A stretch of DNA of 64,000 bases. It comes from Cryptomeria japonica (lineage: Eukaryota > Streptophyta > Pinopsida > Cupressales > Cupressaceae). A program made the position numbers and the translations under genes. The notes beneath the pieces are model-generated. The model had not been told where the DNA came from and searched no databases. It was given only the letters and a program-made list of their open reading frames with translations. The DNA lies in contig NC_081405.1 of NCBI RefSeq assembly GCF_030272615.1, forward strand, positions 654,060,920-654,124,919, in the 5' to 3' direction. Each line of letters opens with the position of its first letter. The first letter of the stretch is position 1. This document shows positions 33,360 to 44,435 of the stretch, in pieces.

Positions 33360-33375
33360 TTTTGCCCCTGTTTGA
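33360..33375 (-). other. Element E polypurine tract
   Basis: The minus strand CAAACAGGGGCAAAA precedes the LTR start TGTAGACG. Confidence 0.85.
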
Positions 33376-33721
33376 AGTGACGTGTGTGCACATATTATTT
33401 CAAAGAAAATGATGTGTTTTTGTGATTTATGATCAAATGCAATTTTTGTGTCGCTCTTTTGATTTGCAAGTCGTGCTCCAGATTTGATGTGATGCCCCAG
33501 ATTCGATATTTGAATGGTGATGCCCCCTCGGGAGATGAATCAATATTTTGAAATAAAAATTTTGATTTAATTTGATGATTTGCATATGATGTGTATGATT
33601 TCGTGCAGGTAAAATGTGTGTAAATTGATTCATCTCCCGATAAGTTACAAATGTTATGGTATAGGGGAGACCGCGACCATATTACAGGTCCAATCGGCTA
33701 ACCCTAATTTCATTTTCCTCC

Positions 33722-33729
33722 TATAAAAG
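33722..33729 (+). promoter_or_regulatory. TATA box of the antisense PMD gene in E
   Basis: TATAAAAG on the plus strand, 82 bp before the exon 1 ATG at 33804. The spacing allows a start near 33755 and a leader of about 50 nt. This would give the cargo gene its own promoter, opposite to the LTR transcript. Seen by motif and position only. Confidence 0.65.
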
Positions 33730-33803
33730 GGGAAAAGGGCTTGATTTTAGATTCATTTGTGCTTTGTTGACTTTGGAAAAAGAGAATTTTCTTTCAAGAG
33801 AAA

Positions 33804-33878
33804 ATGTCTATTCCGTATCATAGACATCGATTTGAGCGCATTTGGAGGTATCGGAGGCCTGCAGCGCGTGGACCACCA
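33804..33878 (+). pseudogene. Element E PMD gene, exon 1
   Basis: ATG followed by 25 open codons beginning MSIPYHRHRFERIWRYRRP, ending at a strong donor GTAAGT (33879). Very basic. The homologous exon in G ends at the same place with GTGAGT. The reading phase at the donor is 0, matching exon 2, but exon 2 begins with a stop codon, so the spliced gene is not intact here. Confidence 0.7.
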
Positions 33879-34917
33879 GTAAGTCAATGTTTTTGACCCT
33901 TTTTTGATTTTTGATTTTGTCATTTTTAGGCGTTTTTTGATTTTCAAAGTTCGGGTTTTACGTTTTAGCGCGTCTAAGGTCCATAGTAGCGCATACGAAG
34001 TATAGAGTAGTGCATTGAGTTCAAAGTTAGGGGTCACATCCGAAAAAGATAGGTTAGCGCATAAAATTATTAGGTTAGCGTGTGCATGTAGAATAGCGCA
34101 TGGAAAGTGTTGGGTAGCGTGTCACGTTAACAAGTTAGCGCGTAGGGGTGACCTAGCGCACAGGGGCTGCAGGGGTTCGCATAGGGAAGGGGATTTAGCA
34201 CGTAGGACTAACCTAGCACATAGGGCTAATCGGGTAGCGCCTAGGAGGGGTAGATTAGCGCGTAGGCAGAGTCTAGTGCATGGGGTGGGTTAGGTAGCGC
34301 ATGGGGAGAAAATATTAGTGCGTAGAGTCAGTTTAGTGCATAGGTTAGATAGAATAGTGCATAGGAGAGACAGCCTAGCGCATGGGAGGTTTTTAGCACA
34401 TTTAATAACTGTTTTAGCGCATCTGAAAAATTTTGCAGAATTGGCCGAGTTGAAAATTTGTTTTTCTTGCCTGTCGTGTTTTGATGGATTTATCCAATAT
34501 GAATGTTTGTATAACTTGTTTTGATTTGCGATTTTCCAAGTTATGTATAGATATCAACGTGTTTTGTTAATCAGAATATGATGTATTTGCGTGTTCTATT
34601 TCAAATTCAATGTGTGTGGAGCCTGAGTTGTGTTACAAGCCGATATGGGTTGGAAACTTGAGTTGTTTTACAAGTTGATATGGGTGGGAAACTTGAGTTG
34701 TTTTACAAGTTTATGTGATTGTGGAGACTTGAGTTGTGTTACAAGTTTTGATATGGTTTTTGAGAACTTGAGTTGTGTTACAAGTTGATATGAAATGATA
34801 GGATTTTGAACTTTGATAGAGATGAGCAAATTGTTTCATGTTGTTGATGTAAGTTTGATTTTGATATCTTTGTTTTGATGTGGAAACTGATATTGGATAT
34901 GTTTTGTGTGTTGACAG
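33879..34917 (+). other. Intron of the E antisense PMD gene
   Basis: GTAAGT donor and TTTTGTGTGTTGACAG acceptor, 1039 bp. It contains the TAGCGCA motif array (33966-34424), then a block repeating GAGTTGTGTTACAAGTTGATATG about five times (about 34625-34795). The intron survives because it is antisense to the genomic RNA and so is not spliced from it. Confidence 0.7.
33966..34424 (+). repeat. TAGCGCAT motif array (intronic) of element E
   Basis: About 22 copies of TAGCGCAT or near variants (TAGCGCGT, TAGTGCAT, TAGCACAT) spaced roughly 15-35 bp, all in the same orientation. The sequence between copies is not conserved. Most variants are C-to-T or G-to-A in the GCGC core. The reverse-complement motif forms two arrays at 46540-47033 and 48199-48600. 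Confidence 0.9.
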
Positions 34918-36937
34918 GAGTGATTGAGCATTGTTCAGTCGAGGCAGAGATTCCCCAGACCATGGACATTGATACCGCGGTTGTCGTAGGCCGATTTGGA
35001 CATTATTGAGAGATGTGGATTGACCTCTCTCCTGGATATGCCTCGGTTCACTATGAACCAGGGGCTTTTGATAGCTTTGGCAGAGAGGTGGAATAGCGAC
35101 ACGAACACCTTCCATTTTGCCACTGGAGAGATGACAGTCACCCCTGAGGACTGTTACCGGATTCTACGCATTCCTGTGGTAGGTGCACTTTTACCATATG
35201 AGCAGTCAGAGGAGGGTGGCACAGAGGCACTGCGCTGGATATTTCAGGATGATACTAGCTGCGTCTATGAGATTCCATGGCAGGAGTTTCTAGATTTGGA
35301 TTATGCACTGCTGCCATCTGTATTGGCAGGATTCATTGGGGGATTCCTTTGTCCTGATCGCAGGTCAAAGGGATTCTCGGTGGGATGGGGACTGGTTTTG
35401 GAGGAGATGGTTACTCGGGGTAGGAAGTTTGCATGGGGGTTAGCGATGCTGGCTCATTTATACAGGAGTTTACATGAGGTAGTATACCTTGGTTACGGTA
35501 GTTTGTCAGCTGGCGTGACTTTGTTACAGGTATGGTGCTGGGAGCACATTCTAGCAGTGAGGCCACTGGTAGACAGGGACAGGCCCATAGGTGCAGCATA
35601 TGCCTACGAATACAGAGGTCTAGTTGTCCAGCGTAAGCTGGGCAAACTAGAGCATTGGAGGAGGGTTTTTGATGATATTGATACGGTCACCTGGAGACCG
35701 TATACAGGTTGTGAGGTGTGGGCTAAGGATGGGCTAGAGATGCCATTTGTATTCATGACGAGGTATCTAATTGGGAGGACCCCGTTTGTGATTGAGCAGT
35801 TTGTGGTGACCCGAGTTTTGAGGCAGTTCGGGCGCTAGCAGGGTATTCCTCAGGGAGCGTGCCTTTATGCATGGTGGCAGCAGGATGTGGCTGATTGGGG
35901 GCCGACTATTGATAGTGTCGTGGCAGTGGAGGAGTTTGTGGGGTTGGTCGGGCAGGTTTGGGATTATGCCCCAGAGATCCAGGATGTGGGGATGAAAAAC
36001 GAGTTCACTCGATTGTTTGCTATGCGGGCGATGGCTAGGATCTTGGATCTGGAGGAGATGAGGCCAGCTTTTAACTCAGATGAGGAGGAGGGAGATGGGG
36101 GAGATGATGGAGATGATGGGGAGGACGGAGGAGGAGGAGGGAGAGGAGCCAGAGGGAGGCGGGGAGGTATAGTGAGGAGAGGAGAGAGAGGTGTGGATCG
36201 AGCAGTTAGACAGGGGAGGATAGACAGGGGGAGAGGGGGATTGGCTATCGGAGCCAGTGGAGAGGGGAGAGTGGGGGAGGTGCTAGATGCAGTGGGGGGC
36301 AATGATGAGCCTAGTCGACCAGCTCAGAGGAGGAGGACAAATGCACTCCCACCTCCAGTACCGAGGACAGGCCGAGTGGGAGGGGTTCCTCCAGCATAGG
36401 TACCACTACAGGTTCAAGTTCCAGGGCATATGGAGGATGCTCAGATCCGGACCTTACAGATTACTGTGCAGCAGCTGCAGGCATAGATTTTGACTTATCA
36501 GCAGTAGATTTCTTAGTTGACCACTGAGCGAGATATCGAGATAGAGCGGCAAGGACAAGCGGAGGAGGTGGTGGCGAGCATGCAGAGAGCAGCGGCGGGT
36601 GGTCCCATGAGAGACACCCTGAGAGAGTTAGCACTAAGAGCCCAGGAGGCAGAGTACTATAGGCAGCATTATGAGGCTGTAGTACCCAGGGACCGGTGAG
36701 TTGAGAGCTTCATGCAGTCAAGATCTAGCTGATCGCGAGCTACTGGGTCACGATCGGAGAGCTGAGGTGTCACTGGTCCACCAAGACAAGACCCTCTTGG
36801 AGAACCAGGGGCGGGTGTATCTGGAGCGAGACCATCTCCGTCAAGAGATAGTCATACTTGAGAGACATGGTCTCTGTTGTACTTTTGGATCATTGTTATT
36901 CTTTGTACTGGACACAATGTTTGGACACATTTTGTAG
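34918..36937 (+). pseudogene. Element E plant mobile domain (PMD) protein, exon 2
   Basis: Encodes the plant mobile domain (aminotransferase-like, the MAIN/MAIL1 family). Residues read in one frame are IIERCGLTSLLDMPRF, then ALAERWNSDTNTFHF, GEMTVTPEDCYRIL, LAGFIGGFLCPD, LAHLYRSLHE and RYLIGRTPFVIEQF. The domain (34990-35835) is open for 280 codons. In-frame stops lie at 34921 (TGA), 34987 (TAG), 35836 (TAG), 36397, 36484, 36505 and 36511 (all TAG), and a frameshift near 36690. A tail of acidic Asp/Glu/Gly repeats (36080-36150), an Arg/Gly region and a coiled coil follow. Host PMD proteins act in the nucleus in transposon silencing and gene expression; the role of the captured form is unknown. 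Homologous to 54393-56330 in G. Confidence 0.88.
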
Positions 36938-38219
36938 ATTTTGATCATTTTTGAGATATATATACAGCACCATTTTTGATCATGTGATGTGTTGATATGG
37001 ATGCATTTATTTTATGTGATGATGTAATGCTTAAATATATGATGTAATGTATGATGCAAGATGTATGCTTTTATATGTTGTGAGATGTATCTTGAAAATG
37101 AGATGTATGATTTGATATGCAACTGAATGTAATATGATATGCCATGATGTTTAAATGATATGCAAACATGTAAAATGATAGGATATGTAGCTAATTAAAA
37201 AAATGATATGCAGCTAATTGTAAAATGATATGCAACTATGTTTTTGGTAGCATTCTCATTTTATATTTGCCATCCGATATAACCATTTGTTTGCTTTCTT
37301 TGTAGATATCATCATTGAGCATTTATTGATTTTTGGATATGTTGAAAATTTATACAAGCATAATGGTATAATTTGAACCATAATGACCTAAGAAAAATTT
37401 ACATGATTTTTGATTTTGCAAGATAGCACAAGCGTCAAGGTATAATTGAACTAGGACGACCTGAATGCGTATTGCGTAAATAGACAAGATTAGATCATTT
37501 GTATGTGTGAAGTGGAATCAAGCCTTTAGTGATATTCGACGTATCACATCTCGAGGCATGCATTCACACAGTACGAGAGATCACCTCCCAGACAGAAGAC
37601 TAAGAAAATATTGGAAATTCCTCTTGACCTCTAGCTGTGAAGCATTTAGTGAGACAAGGAAGAGAATTCAATAATTCAAAAAGTTCAAAATGCAAAACTA
37701 GTCAAGACTTTATGCAAGAATGCAACATGTAGTACTTCAGAAAATCATCCATCCTTGGTATTTGTGTGAATTGTTATGTTTTGGTTTTTGCGATGAAGCG
37801 TAGGGTTGTTTGTTGGATGTCATGCTACTGATTTTTGCGATATTTTATGATGGCATGAATGTTTGCAAGTTTTTGAACCAATTAATGCCCCTAGCTATTT
37901 GTGCCTCTTGATATGATCATGTACAATGATTACCAAGCCATGGTGGGATGTGGTAAGAGGATAGATACAGATGGATAACCTAGGATAGTGACTACGTTAA
38001 GTATATCCTGAATAAATATATGCTAAGTGTCGGGCGATGGCTGATAGTGTTTTGATGGATAAGATGGCATGGAGATAGATAAAGGAGCCGTTCTTTCACA
38101 AGAGCACCTGTTTACTAGGTTTTCACCATTTGTTTTTATTTGTACTCTCTGTTTTTGCTTTTTCTGGATTTTTTTTTATTTTTTTTGCTTATTTTGTCTT
38201 TTTCCGTGCACTAGTCCAC
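36938..38219. other. Element E intergenic region between the convergent PMD and pol genes
   Basis: No gene. 36990-37250 repeats AATGATATGCAACT-type words. 38110-38200 is T-rich with TTTACTAGGTTTTCACCATTTG, a phrase with a close copy in G (about 57885-57905). The region must serve as 3' end for the cargo transcript and lies just after the integrase stop on the other strand. Confidence 0.6.
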
Positions 38220-39497
38220 TTAAGTATAGTACCTTTTCAGATGGATGTTGTTAGTTGGTTCATCGAGCATATCTCCTTCAGAATTTGTTAGCTGATAGGC
38301 ACCTGATCCATAAACTGATATGATAACATAGGGACCCAACCAGTTAGGCTCAAATTTCCTTTTCTTTTCTCGATCTTGCTGATTTCTTGGATTTTCTTTA
38401 AGGACTAGGTCACCAACCTTGAAGTTGCGAGGGATGACTTTATGATTGTAGCTCCTGCACATGCGCTGCTGATATGCTTTGAGATGAGTGTAAGCATGTT
38501 GACGTCTTTCATCTATGAGTTCAAGTTCTTACAGTCGGTTAACTCGATACTCTTCATCTGGGATTAAGCCTTTTAAAGAGACTCTGAGAGATGGGATTTC
38601 TACCTCCAGGGGTAAAATAGCCTCTGATCCATATACCAATGAGTATGGTGTTGCTCCTATAGGTGTGCGGATGCTAGTTCTGTATGCCCAAAGTGCTGGA
38701 TTGAGTTGTACATGCCAATCTTTTCCGGCATCATTTACTGTTTTCTTGAGGATTTTTAGTATCGTTTTGTTAGATGCTTCCGCTTGACCATTTCCCTGCG
38801 GGTAGTATGGTGGAGAGAACCTATGTTGGATTTTGAATTTCTCACATAGTTCTTGGACATCTTGATTCTTGAAGGGTCATCCATTATCTGTGATGATTGA
38901 ACTTGGAATACCATATCTGCAGATCAGATAATTTAGGATAAAAGAGGCAATTTGTTTCCCAGTCACTATGGTCATGGGAACCGCTTCTATCCATTTGGTA
39001 AAGTACTCTGTTGTGGTTATAATGAACTTGTGTCCATTTGAAGATGACGGATGAATTTTGCCAACTAAATCTAGTCCCCACTGACAAAAGGGCCATGATG
39101 TTGTAAAGGGTTGCAGTTCCTGTGCTGGTGCATGTATGAAATTACCATGGATTTGGCATTTAGGACATTTCTTGGTGAACTGATATGAGTCTTTTTCCAT
39201 TGTAGGCCAGTAGTATCCCATCCTTAGAAGCTTTTTAGCAAGAGTAGTGCCACTTGAATGTGTGCCACAAATACCTTCATGAAGCTCATGTAAAATAGAA
39301 TCGGAATCATTACGATCAAGACAACGAAGAAGAGTACCATTGAGACCTCGACGATATAAAGTATTAGCGATGAGGGTGTAACGGGCAGCTTGTCGGATAA
39401 AGTTACGTTTTTGGTTATGGGATTGGTCAATGGGTAAGATATTGTGTTTGAGGTAGTCGTAGATGGGTCCATATAACGGAGAATCTGAACTAGTCAA
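38220..39497 (-). pseudogene. Element E integrase
   Basis: HHCC zinc region HELHEGICGTHSSG with KKCPKCQIHG, then catalytic GLDLVGKI, TDNG and the Glu of GQAEASNK, in minus-strand order. The C-terminal part has FKVGDLVLKENPRNQ and HLKRYYT before a TAA at about 38220. Stops at 38877 (TGA after TDNG, from CGA) and about 38533 (TAA from CAA). The domain is otherwise complete and close to that of Tat elements. It would insert cDNA and cut a 5-bp staggered site. Confidence 0.9.
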
Positions 39498-40580
39498 GGC
39501 ATAGATAACCTAGGATTCAGAATGATCATAGGCGGGGGAGAACATTTGCGCTACCAGAAACTCATAACGACTTTGTTGCTCTAGAATTTGTAGTAGTGAA
39601 GCGATTGTAGCCATTGCATCGACTGCTTTGTTGTTCAACCTTGGTATTTGCTTGAAGGTGATGTGTACAAAATACTGTTTGAAGTCATCCACCATTCGCT
39701 TGTAGGGTAGTAGCTTGTCATCCTTTGTCTAATAGTCATTGTTGATTTGATGGACGACCAGTTGAGAGTCCCCATAGACTTTTAATTCTATGATTTTCCA
39801 TTCTACAGCCATTTTGATACCTATGATCAATGCCTCATATTCAGCCACATTATTGGTGCAAGGAAACATAAGCCTGTATGATCTTGGTATAGTGTGTCCT
39901 TCAGGAGTGATGAACAGAATGCCAGCACCTAAACCATGTTGTGTATAAGATCCATCAAAGTAGAGAGTCCATTGTGTAGTAGAAAGAGTAAGAACGTCCC
40001 TATCTGGAAATTCAATCTCCATGGTGTGTTTTCCTAGTAGCGGTGCTTCGGCCAACTGATCCGCAATTGCTTGTCCTTTGATGGCTCATCTTTCTATGTA
40101 TTGGATGTCAAATTCACTGAGAATCATGACCCATTTAGCTAATCGGCCTGTAAGAGCTGCCTTGCTGAGTAGATATTTGAGAGGATCAATTTTTGCAACC
40201 AACTTGATGGTGTGTTCTAGCATATAATGTCAGAACTTCTGAGATGTGAAGACCACTGTTAGACAAGCCTTTTCAATGAATGTATAGTTGAGTTCATAGC
40301 CATTCAATGTCTACTGATGTAGTATATGGCACGTTCCTTTCCTTGTTGATCTTCTTGTGCCACTAATGCCCCCAATGATATATCTGTTGTTGAGATATAT
40401 AAAATAAGAGGCTTTCCTGCAACTGGTGGGACCAGAACTAGTGGATTCATTAGGTACTGTTTGATTTGGTAAAAAAATTCTGCACACTTGGCCTCCCATT
40501 TGAATGGTATATTTTTGTGTAGTAAATGGTTAAATGGTAGACTTTTATCTGCTAGCTGAGTGATGAATTACCTGATTGAT
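39498..40580 (-). pseudogene. Element E RNase H and second (aRNH-type) RNase H
   Basis: The first RNase H is recognisable as ISLGALVAQED with GKERAIYYIS, with a frameshift near 40313. The second is well kept: TLYFDGSYTQHGLGAGILF, NNVAEYEALIIG and GDSQLVVHQ contain the Asp, Glu and Asp of the archaeal-type RNase H that Tat elements acquired. Stops: 39729-39731 (TAG from CAG) and 39510-39512 (TAG). Two RNase H domains in tandem place the element in the Tat clade. Confidence 0.85.
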
Positions 40581-40585
40581 TGAAG

Positions 40586-41551
40586 TCATCCTTGCAGAGA
40601 TCTGAGTTGGCTGATATTCTTTGGTGGTGGCATGTCCATGATGGCTTGTACCTTTGCTGGATCTACTTCAATACCTTTAGCTGAGACTATGTAACCTAGT
40701 AACTTGCCTGATGTAACCCCGAAGACACACTTCTTAGGGTTAAGCCTGACTTGGAATTTCTCCAATCGATCAAAAATCTTTGTTAGGATGCCAAGATGTT
40801 TGGCTCTGGTGAAGGATTTAGCTAATAAGTCATCCACATAGTCTTCCATAAATGTGTGCATCATGTCATGGAATATTGTGGTCATTGCTCTTTGATAGGT
40901 GGCCCCTACATTCTTTAAGCCAAAAGGCATAACATTCCAGCAATACGTTCCCCAAGGATAGGTGAACGCAGTTTTATCTTGATTTTCAGGAGCTATTTTG
41001 ATCTGATTATAGCTTGAGAAACCGTCCATTAACGAAAGCATGGCATGGCCTATTGTGAGATCTACAATTATGTCGATACTTAACAGAGGAAAGTCATCTT
41101 TTGGACAAGCTTTGTTGACGTCTCTGAAGTTAGTGCATATTCTGATACTACCATCTGGTTTTGATACTGGAACGATGTTGGAAATCCACTCTGCATAGTC
41201 AATGGGTCGAATGAATCCGACGTCTAATAATTTCTTTAGTTCAGTTTTGACCATGAGTGCCACCTGTGGGTTCATCTTGCGTAGCTTTTGCTTAACTGGC
41301 TTAACTCCTGTAGAAATGGATAGATGATGCATGATTAAGTGTGGATCCACTCCAGCCATATCAGCATATGACCAAGCAAAGTTAATTTGCTGTTCTTTGA
41401 AGAAAATGATGAACGCTGATCTTTCTGCCTCAGTTAGAGATTTTGCAAGGTGTATGTTTCTGGCTGCTTCTGTGGTACCGATGTTGATTGATTGAGTGCT
41501 TAGGAAGAGTGTCAAGTCTCCCATCGTTAGGTGCCTTAAAAAGGTTTTCAC
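40586..41551 (-). pseudogene. Element E reverse transcriptase
   Basis: Open for 321 codons. The gypsy RT order is clear: HHLSIS, GFIRPIDYAEWISNIVPVSKPDGS, RICTNFRDVNKACPKDDFPL, MDGFSSYNQI, TAFTYPWGTYCWNVMPFGLKN, and the catalytic YVDDLL at 40840-40823. It ends with PKKCVFGV and GKLLGYIV. It is out of frame with the protease part by a shift near 41540, next to a run of five A (T) bases. The TGA at 40586-40588 follows RSLQG, one transition from CGA. Catalytic residues are intact. Confidence 0.92.
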
Positions 41552-42542
41552 CCTCAGATGCGTCCTTTATTTTTACTTTTTTGTGATCTAGAGCTGCCAT
41601 TAACTGGTTTTCAGCATTAGATCCTTTATTTGGTTCATTTTTGTGACTGAGAGACTTGGCACTCCCTGATTGACAGATATCATTATTTTGTTCACTGGTA
41701 GAGCCTGTTTTGGGATTTACAGTACATAAGTAATGGATAATAGACTCATCATTGGGGAAAATTGGTATATCGTGGATTTCAGGTTCATCCCAGTCGATGA
41801 GGTCAGGAAAGACAAGTGGTAAGGAATCATTAGGTGGATTAAGTTCGGCTACTGTGAGTGTTAGGACAGAGTTTTCATCGTGTTTGTTCTTGTTTTTAAA
41901 GAAGTTCAGGATTTTGTCAAGGTCTTCGATGGTATTATCCTCTACATATACTTGCTCATAATGTTCCTGTTCGCTTTCCTCGGTGTCGTAGATATTCTGT
42001 GGTCCAAATTCAAGAGGCCTATCTTCAAGAGGCCTATCTTCTGTGTTATGTTCTTCTTGAGAAAGAGATATAGAATCAGTATCATCAAGGATATCTGTAG
42101 TAGCATTGGAGCAGGTACTCCATTCATATTCATTGGAATCTGTCTCATAGGCATCATCCTAGATTCTATCTGTGTTGTAAACTGGTATGTTGTATGGTGA
42201 AAACAAATCTTTGATGATGGATACCATTTTGAGGGTCTTTGTTGATTCCGTGTCAGATCCGTCTTCTACTTTCTAGATTTGTTCATAGACTGTGCTTCCT
42301 CGAGGAGGAATAACGGTATCTGGAGATGACATGATTTGTTCTTGAGATTTTGGTGTCTGAATATGAGCTACCACTGCAGATAGGGCCTTCTTATGACTTA
42401 GAAGCCTTTCCTAATGTAACTTCTGATCTTGATGTTCCCGTGCCTTGCGGATTGTTTTTGCTGATTCAAAAAGTGCTTCCTGCCAGGATTCTTCGGTGTA
42501 CTTCTTTTCCTTCCATTGAGGTTTTGTAGTTGTGTGTGGCGG
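41552..42542 (-). pseudogene. Element E acidic linker between protease and RT
   Basis: The gag frame continues in pieces, rich in Asp, Glu, Ser and Asn, without a motif. A 15-bp phrase is duplicated at about 42010-42040 (AAGAGGCCTATCTTC). Stops include 42543-42545 (TAG). In Tat elements a spacer of this kind is common. Confidence 0.6.
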
Positions 42543-44411
42543 CTATTTCAATAGGAACATGAGTTTAGAACCCAATCCTGCTTTGTTTTTGCTAGGTTGT
42601 GAAGGAAGATCTATAGGTTCAGTGACTCCTTCTTTGCATTTTCCAATAGGTCCTTTACCGCCATATCCCATTTGCTTCATGATTAAGTAGCCTTTTTCAT
42701 ACAGGTGTGTTGGTAGAACAATGTCCAGAGCGGCTGCTCTATAATATTCTTCCTCATCTTTGTATAACCAGCTAAGAACGTCCTTGTCTTCTGTTTCATG
42801 TGCTAGAGTACCCAATTGGATGAAGGTGCCATCAAATTTAGTGATGGGTTGAGTGGCCAGTTGTGTTGATGTAGTAGGCAAACCATGCGATCTAGGTGAG
42901 GTTGGTAATTTTGCCAAACATAAAGGCTCCAGAGAATATTCTCCCATGCCTTGGTCTTTGATTTGCATTTTCTGCTTGAAGTCTCCCCATAAGGAGTTGG
43001 GCTTTGCTGTTTGTAGATCTAATGTTAAGGATCGTTGCTTTTCTCTATTATGAGGAACCAAACTGTCTAGGGCTGCCCCCATTGCGTTGCAATGTTGAAA
43101 TGGATTGTGATCAGCTGATATGGAGATTTCTTGTCCATCATAAGGGAACTTGACACAGTGATGATACATAGAAGGTACTTCTTGCATTTCATGTATCCAG
43201 GGTCATCCTAACAAAATATTGTAGGTTAGATCTATGTCTAAGACTTGACAGATAGTATCCTTTTGTACTGGGCCTACTTGAATAGGTAATATCATTGTTC
43301 CTTTAGAGGATCTTTCCTCATCATCATATGCCTTTATGGTAATTTTCTTGCAAGGATCAATAGATTCTTCTAAGAAGCCTAATGCACGGATAAGCTTTAA
43401 AGTACATAGATTCAGTCCGGCTCCTCCATCTATTAAGACTCTTTTCACTTGGTGTTTGCAAACAATGACTTCAATATGGAGAGGAGTATTATGTGGATGG
43501 ATTAAGGAAGCATCATCATGTTTTGAGAAAGTGAGGTTATGAGGTCCAGTCATATGGGCGACCATGGCTTGAAATCTGTCTGTATCCAAATTTTGAGGTA
43601 TATTGGTTTCCAATAGCGCTTGCTCTAATATGTCTTTGTGCCTTGGTGATAGTTTCAGCAATTCTAGTATAGATATTTGCACTGGAGTTTTACGTAGTTG
43701 GCTAACCAAGTCATATTGGATTTTTGGTATGGTAGTTGCAGGTGTAGTATGTCCTTTCAAGACATATTTCTGAGTTCGAGTTGTGACATTGACTGATTCA
43801 TGATCATGTCGATCTCGAATGGTGATGACATGTACTTGATGATCTTCAGCTGATATGTGGTTGATGGTGTTGTTGTAGATGTGATTAATACGAGCTCCGC
43901 GTGTATCATCTGAGGTTGATGCTCCATCTTTGTTGTAATTTGGGAGAGGATTTTTAAAGGCTTCGTGATCACCATTTGTTTTGAGACCATCTACCGTTAA
44001 GTCACCTCGATCAATCATGTCCTGCACTATGTGTTTCAATCTCATGCATTCGTTTGTTCTATGACCCTTATTGCAATGGAAATTACAATAGTACAAATCA
44101 TTCCACCAAGGTGGTTTGATTGGGGGCTCATAGTTGTTGATTGGAGGTAAAGAAAGAATCTTTTTTGCCAAAAGTTCTTGGAATGCGGATTCTAGTGATT
44201 GCCCCAGTGGTGTGAAGATACGCTTTTGGAAATTGTTCGTGTTGTTGCGTGGTTTGTTGTTAGGTCCTGGATTCATGTTTTTGTTTTGAGTATCAGTGTT
44301 GTTGTTTGTGTTGAATTTTCCTTGATTAGTGTTTTGCGCATATGTGTTAGCACTGGGAGTAGCATTTTTAGGATTTTTCGTATTTTGAGGGTTTCCGGAT
44401 AATGCAAGCAC
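42543..44411 (-). pseudogene. Element E Gag C-terminus with zinc knuckle, and protease
   Basis: It begins with an Asn/Thr/Lys-rich stretch. A variant knuckle CNFHCNKGHRTNEC (about 44090-44050) is followed by a protease region with VLIDGGAGLNLCTL (about 43455-43410), where Asp-Gly-Gly replaces the usual Asp-Thr-Gly, common in plant gypsy proteases. DLTYNILLG is followed by a TGA at 43203-43205 (from CGA), then the WIHEM block. A G-patch-like GYGGKGPIGKCKEG lies near 42670-42630. Confidence 0.85.
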
Positions 44412-44435
44412 TGGTTGCTTAGATTTGGGATCATA

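Noticed and set aside
33966-34424. CRISPR array suggested by short repeats with unique spacers
   Set aside because: The repeat is only about 8 bp and degenerate, spacing is irregular and the DNA is a plant retrotransposon.
35964-36302. Proline/serine-rich open frame on the minus strand
   Set aside because: Shadow of the acidic and glycine-rich tail of the PMD frame.
40311-40499. Minus-strand open frame within the RNase H region of E
   Set aside because: It lies in the wrong frame; the RNase H words are read in a different frame on the same strand.
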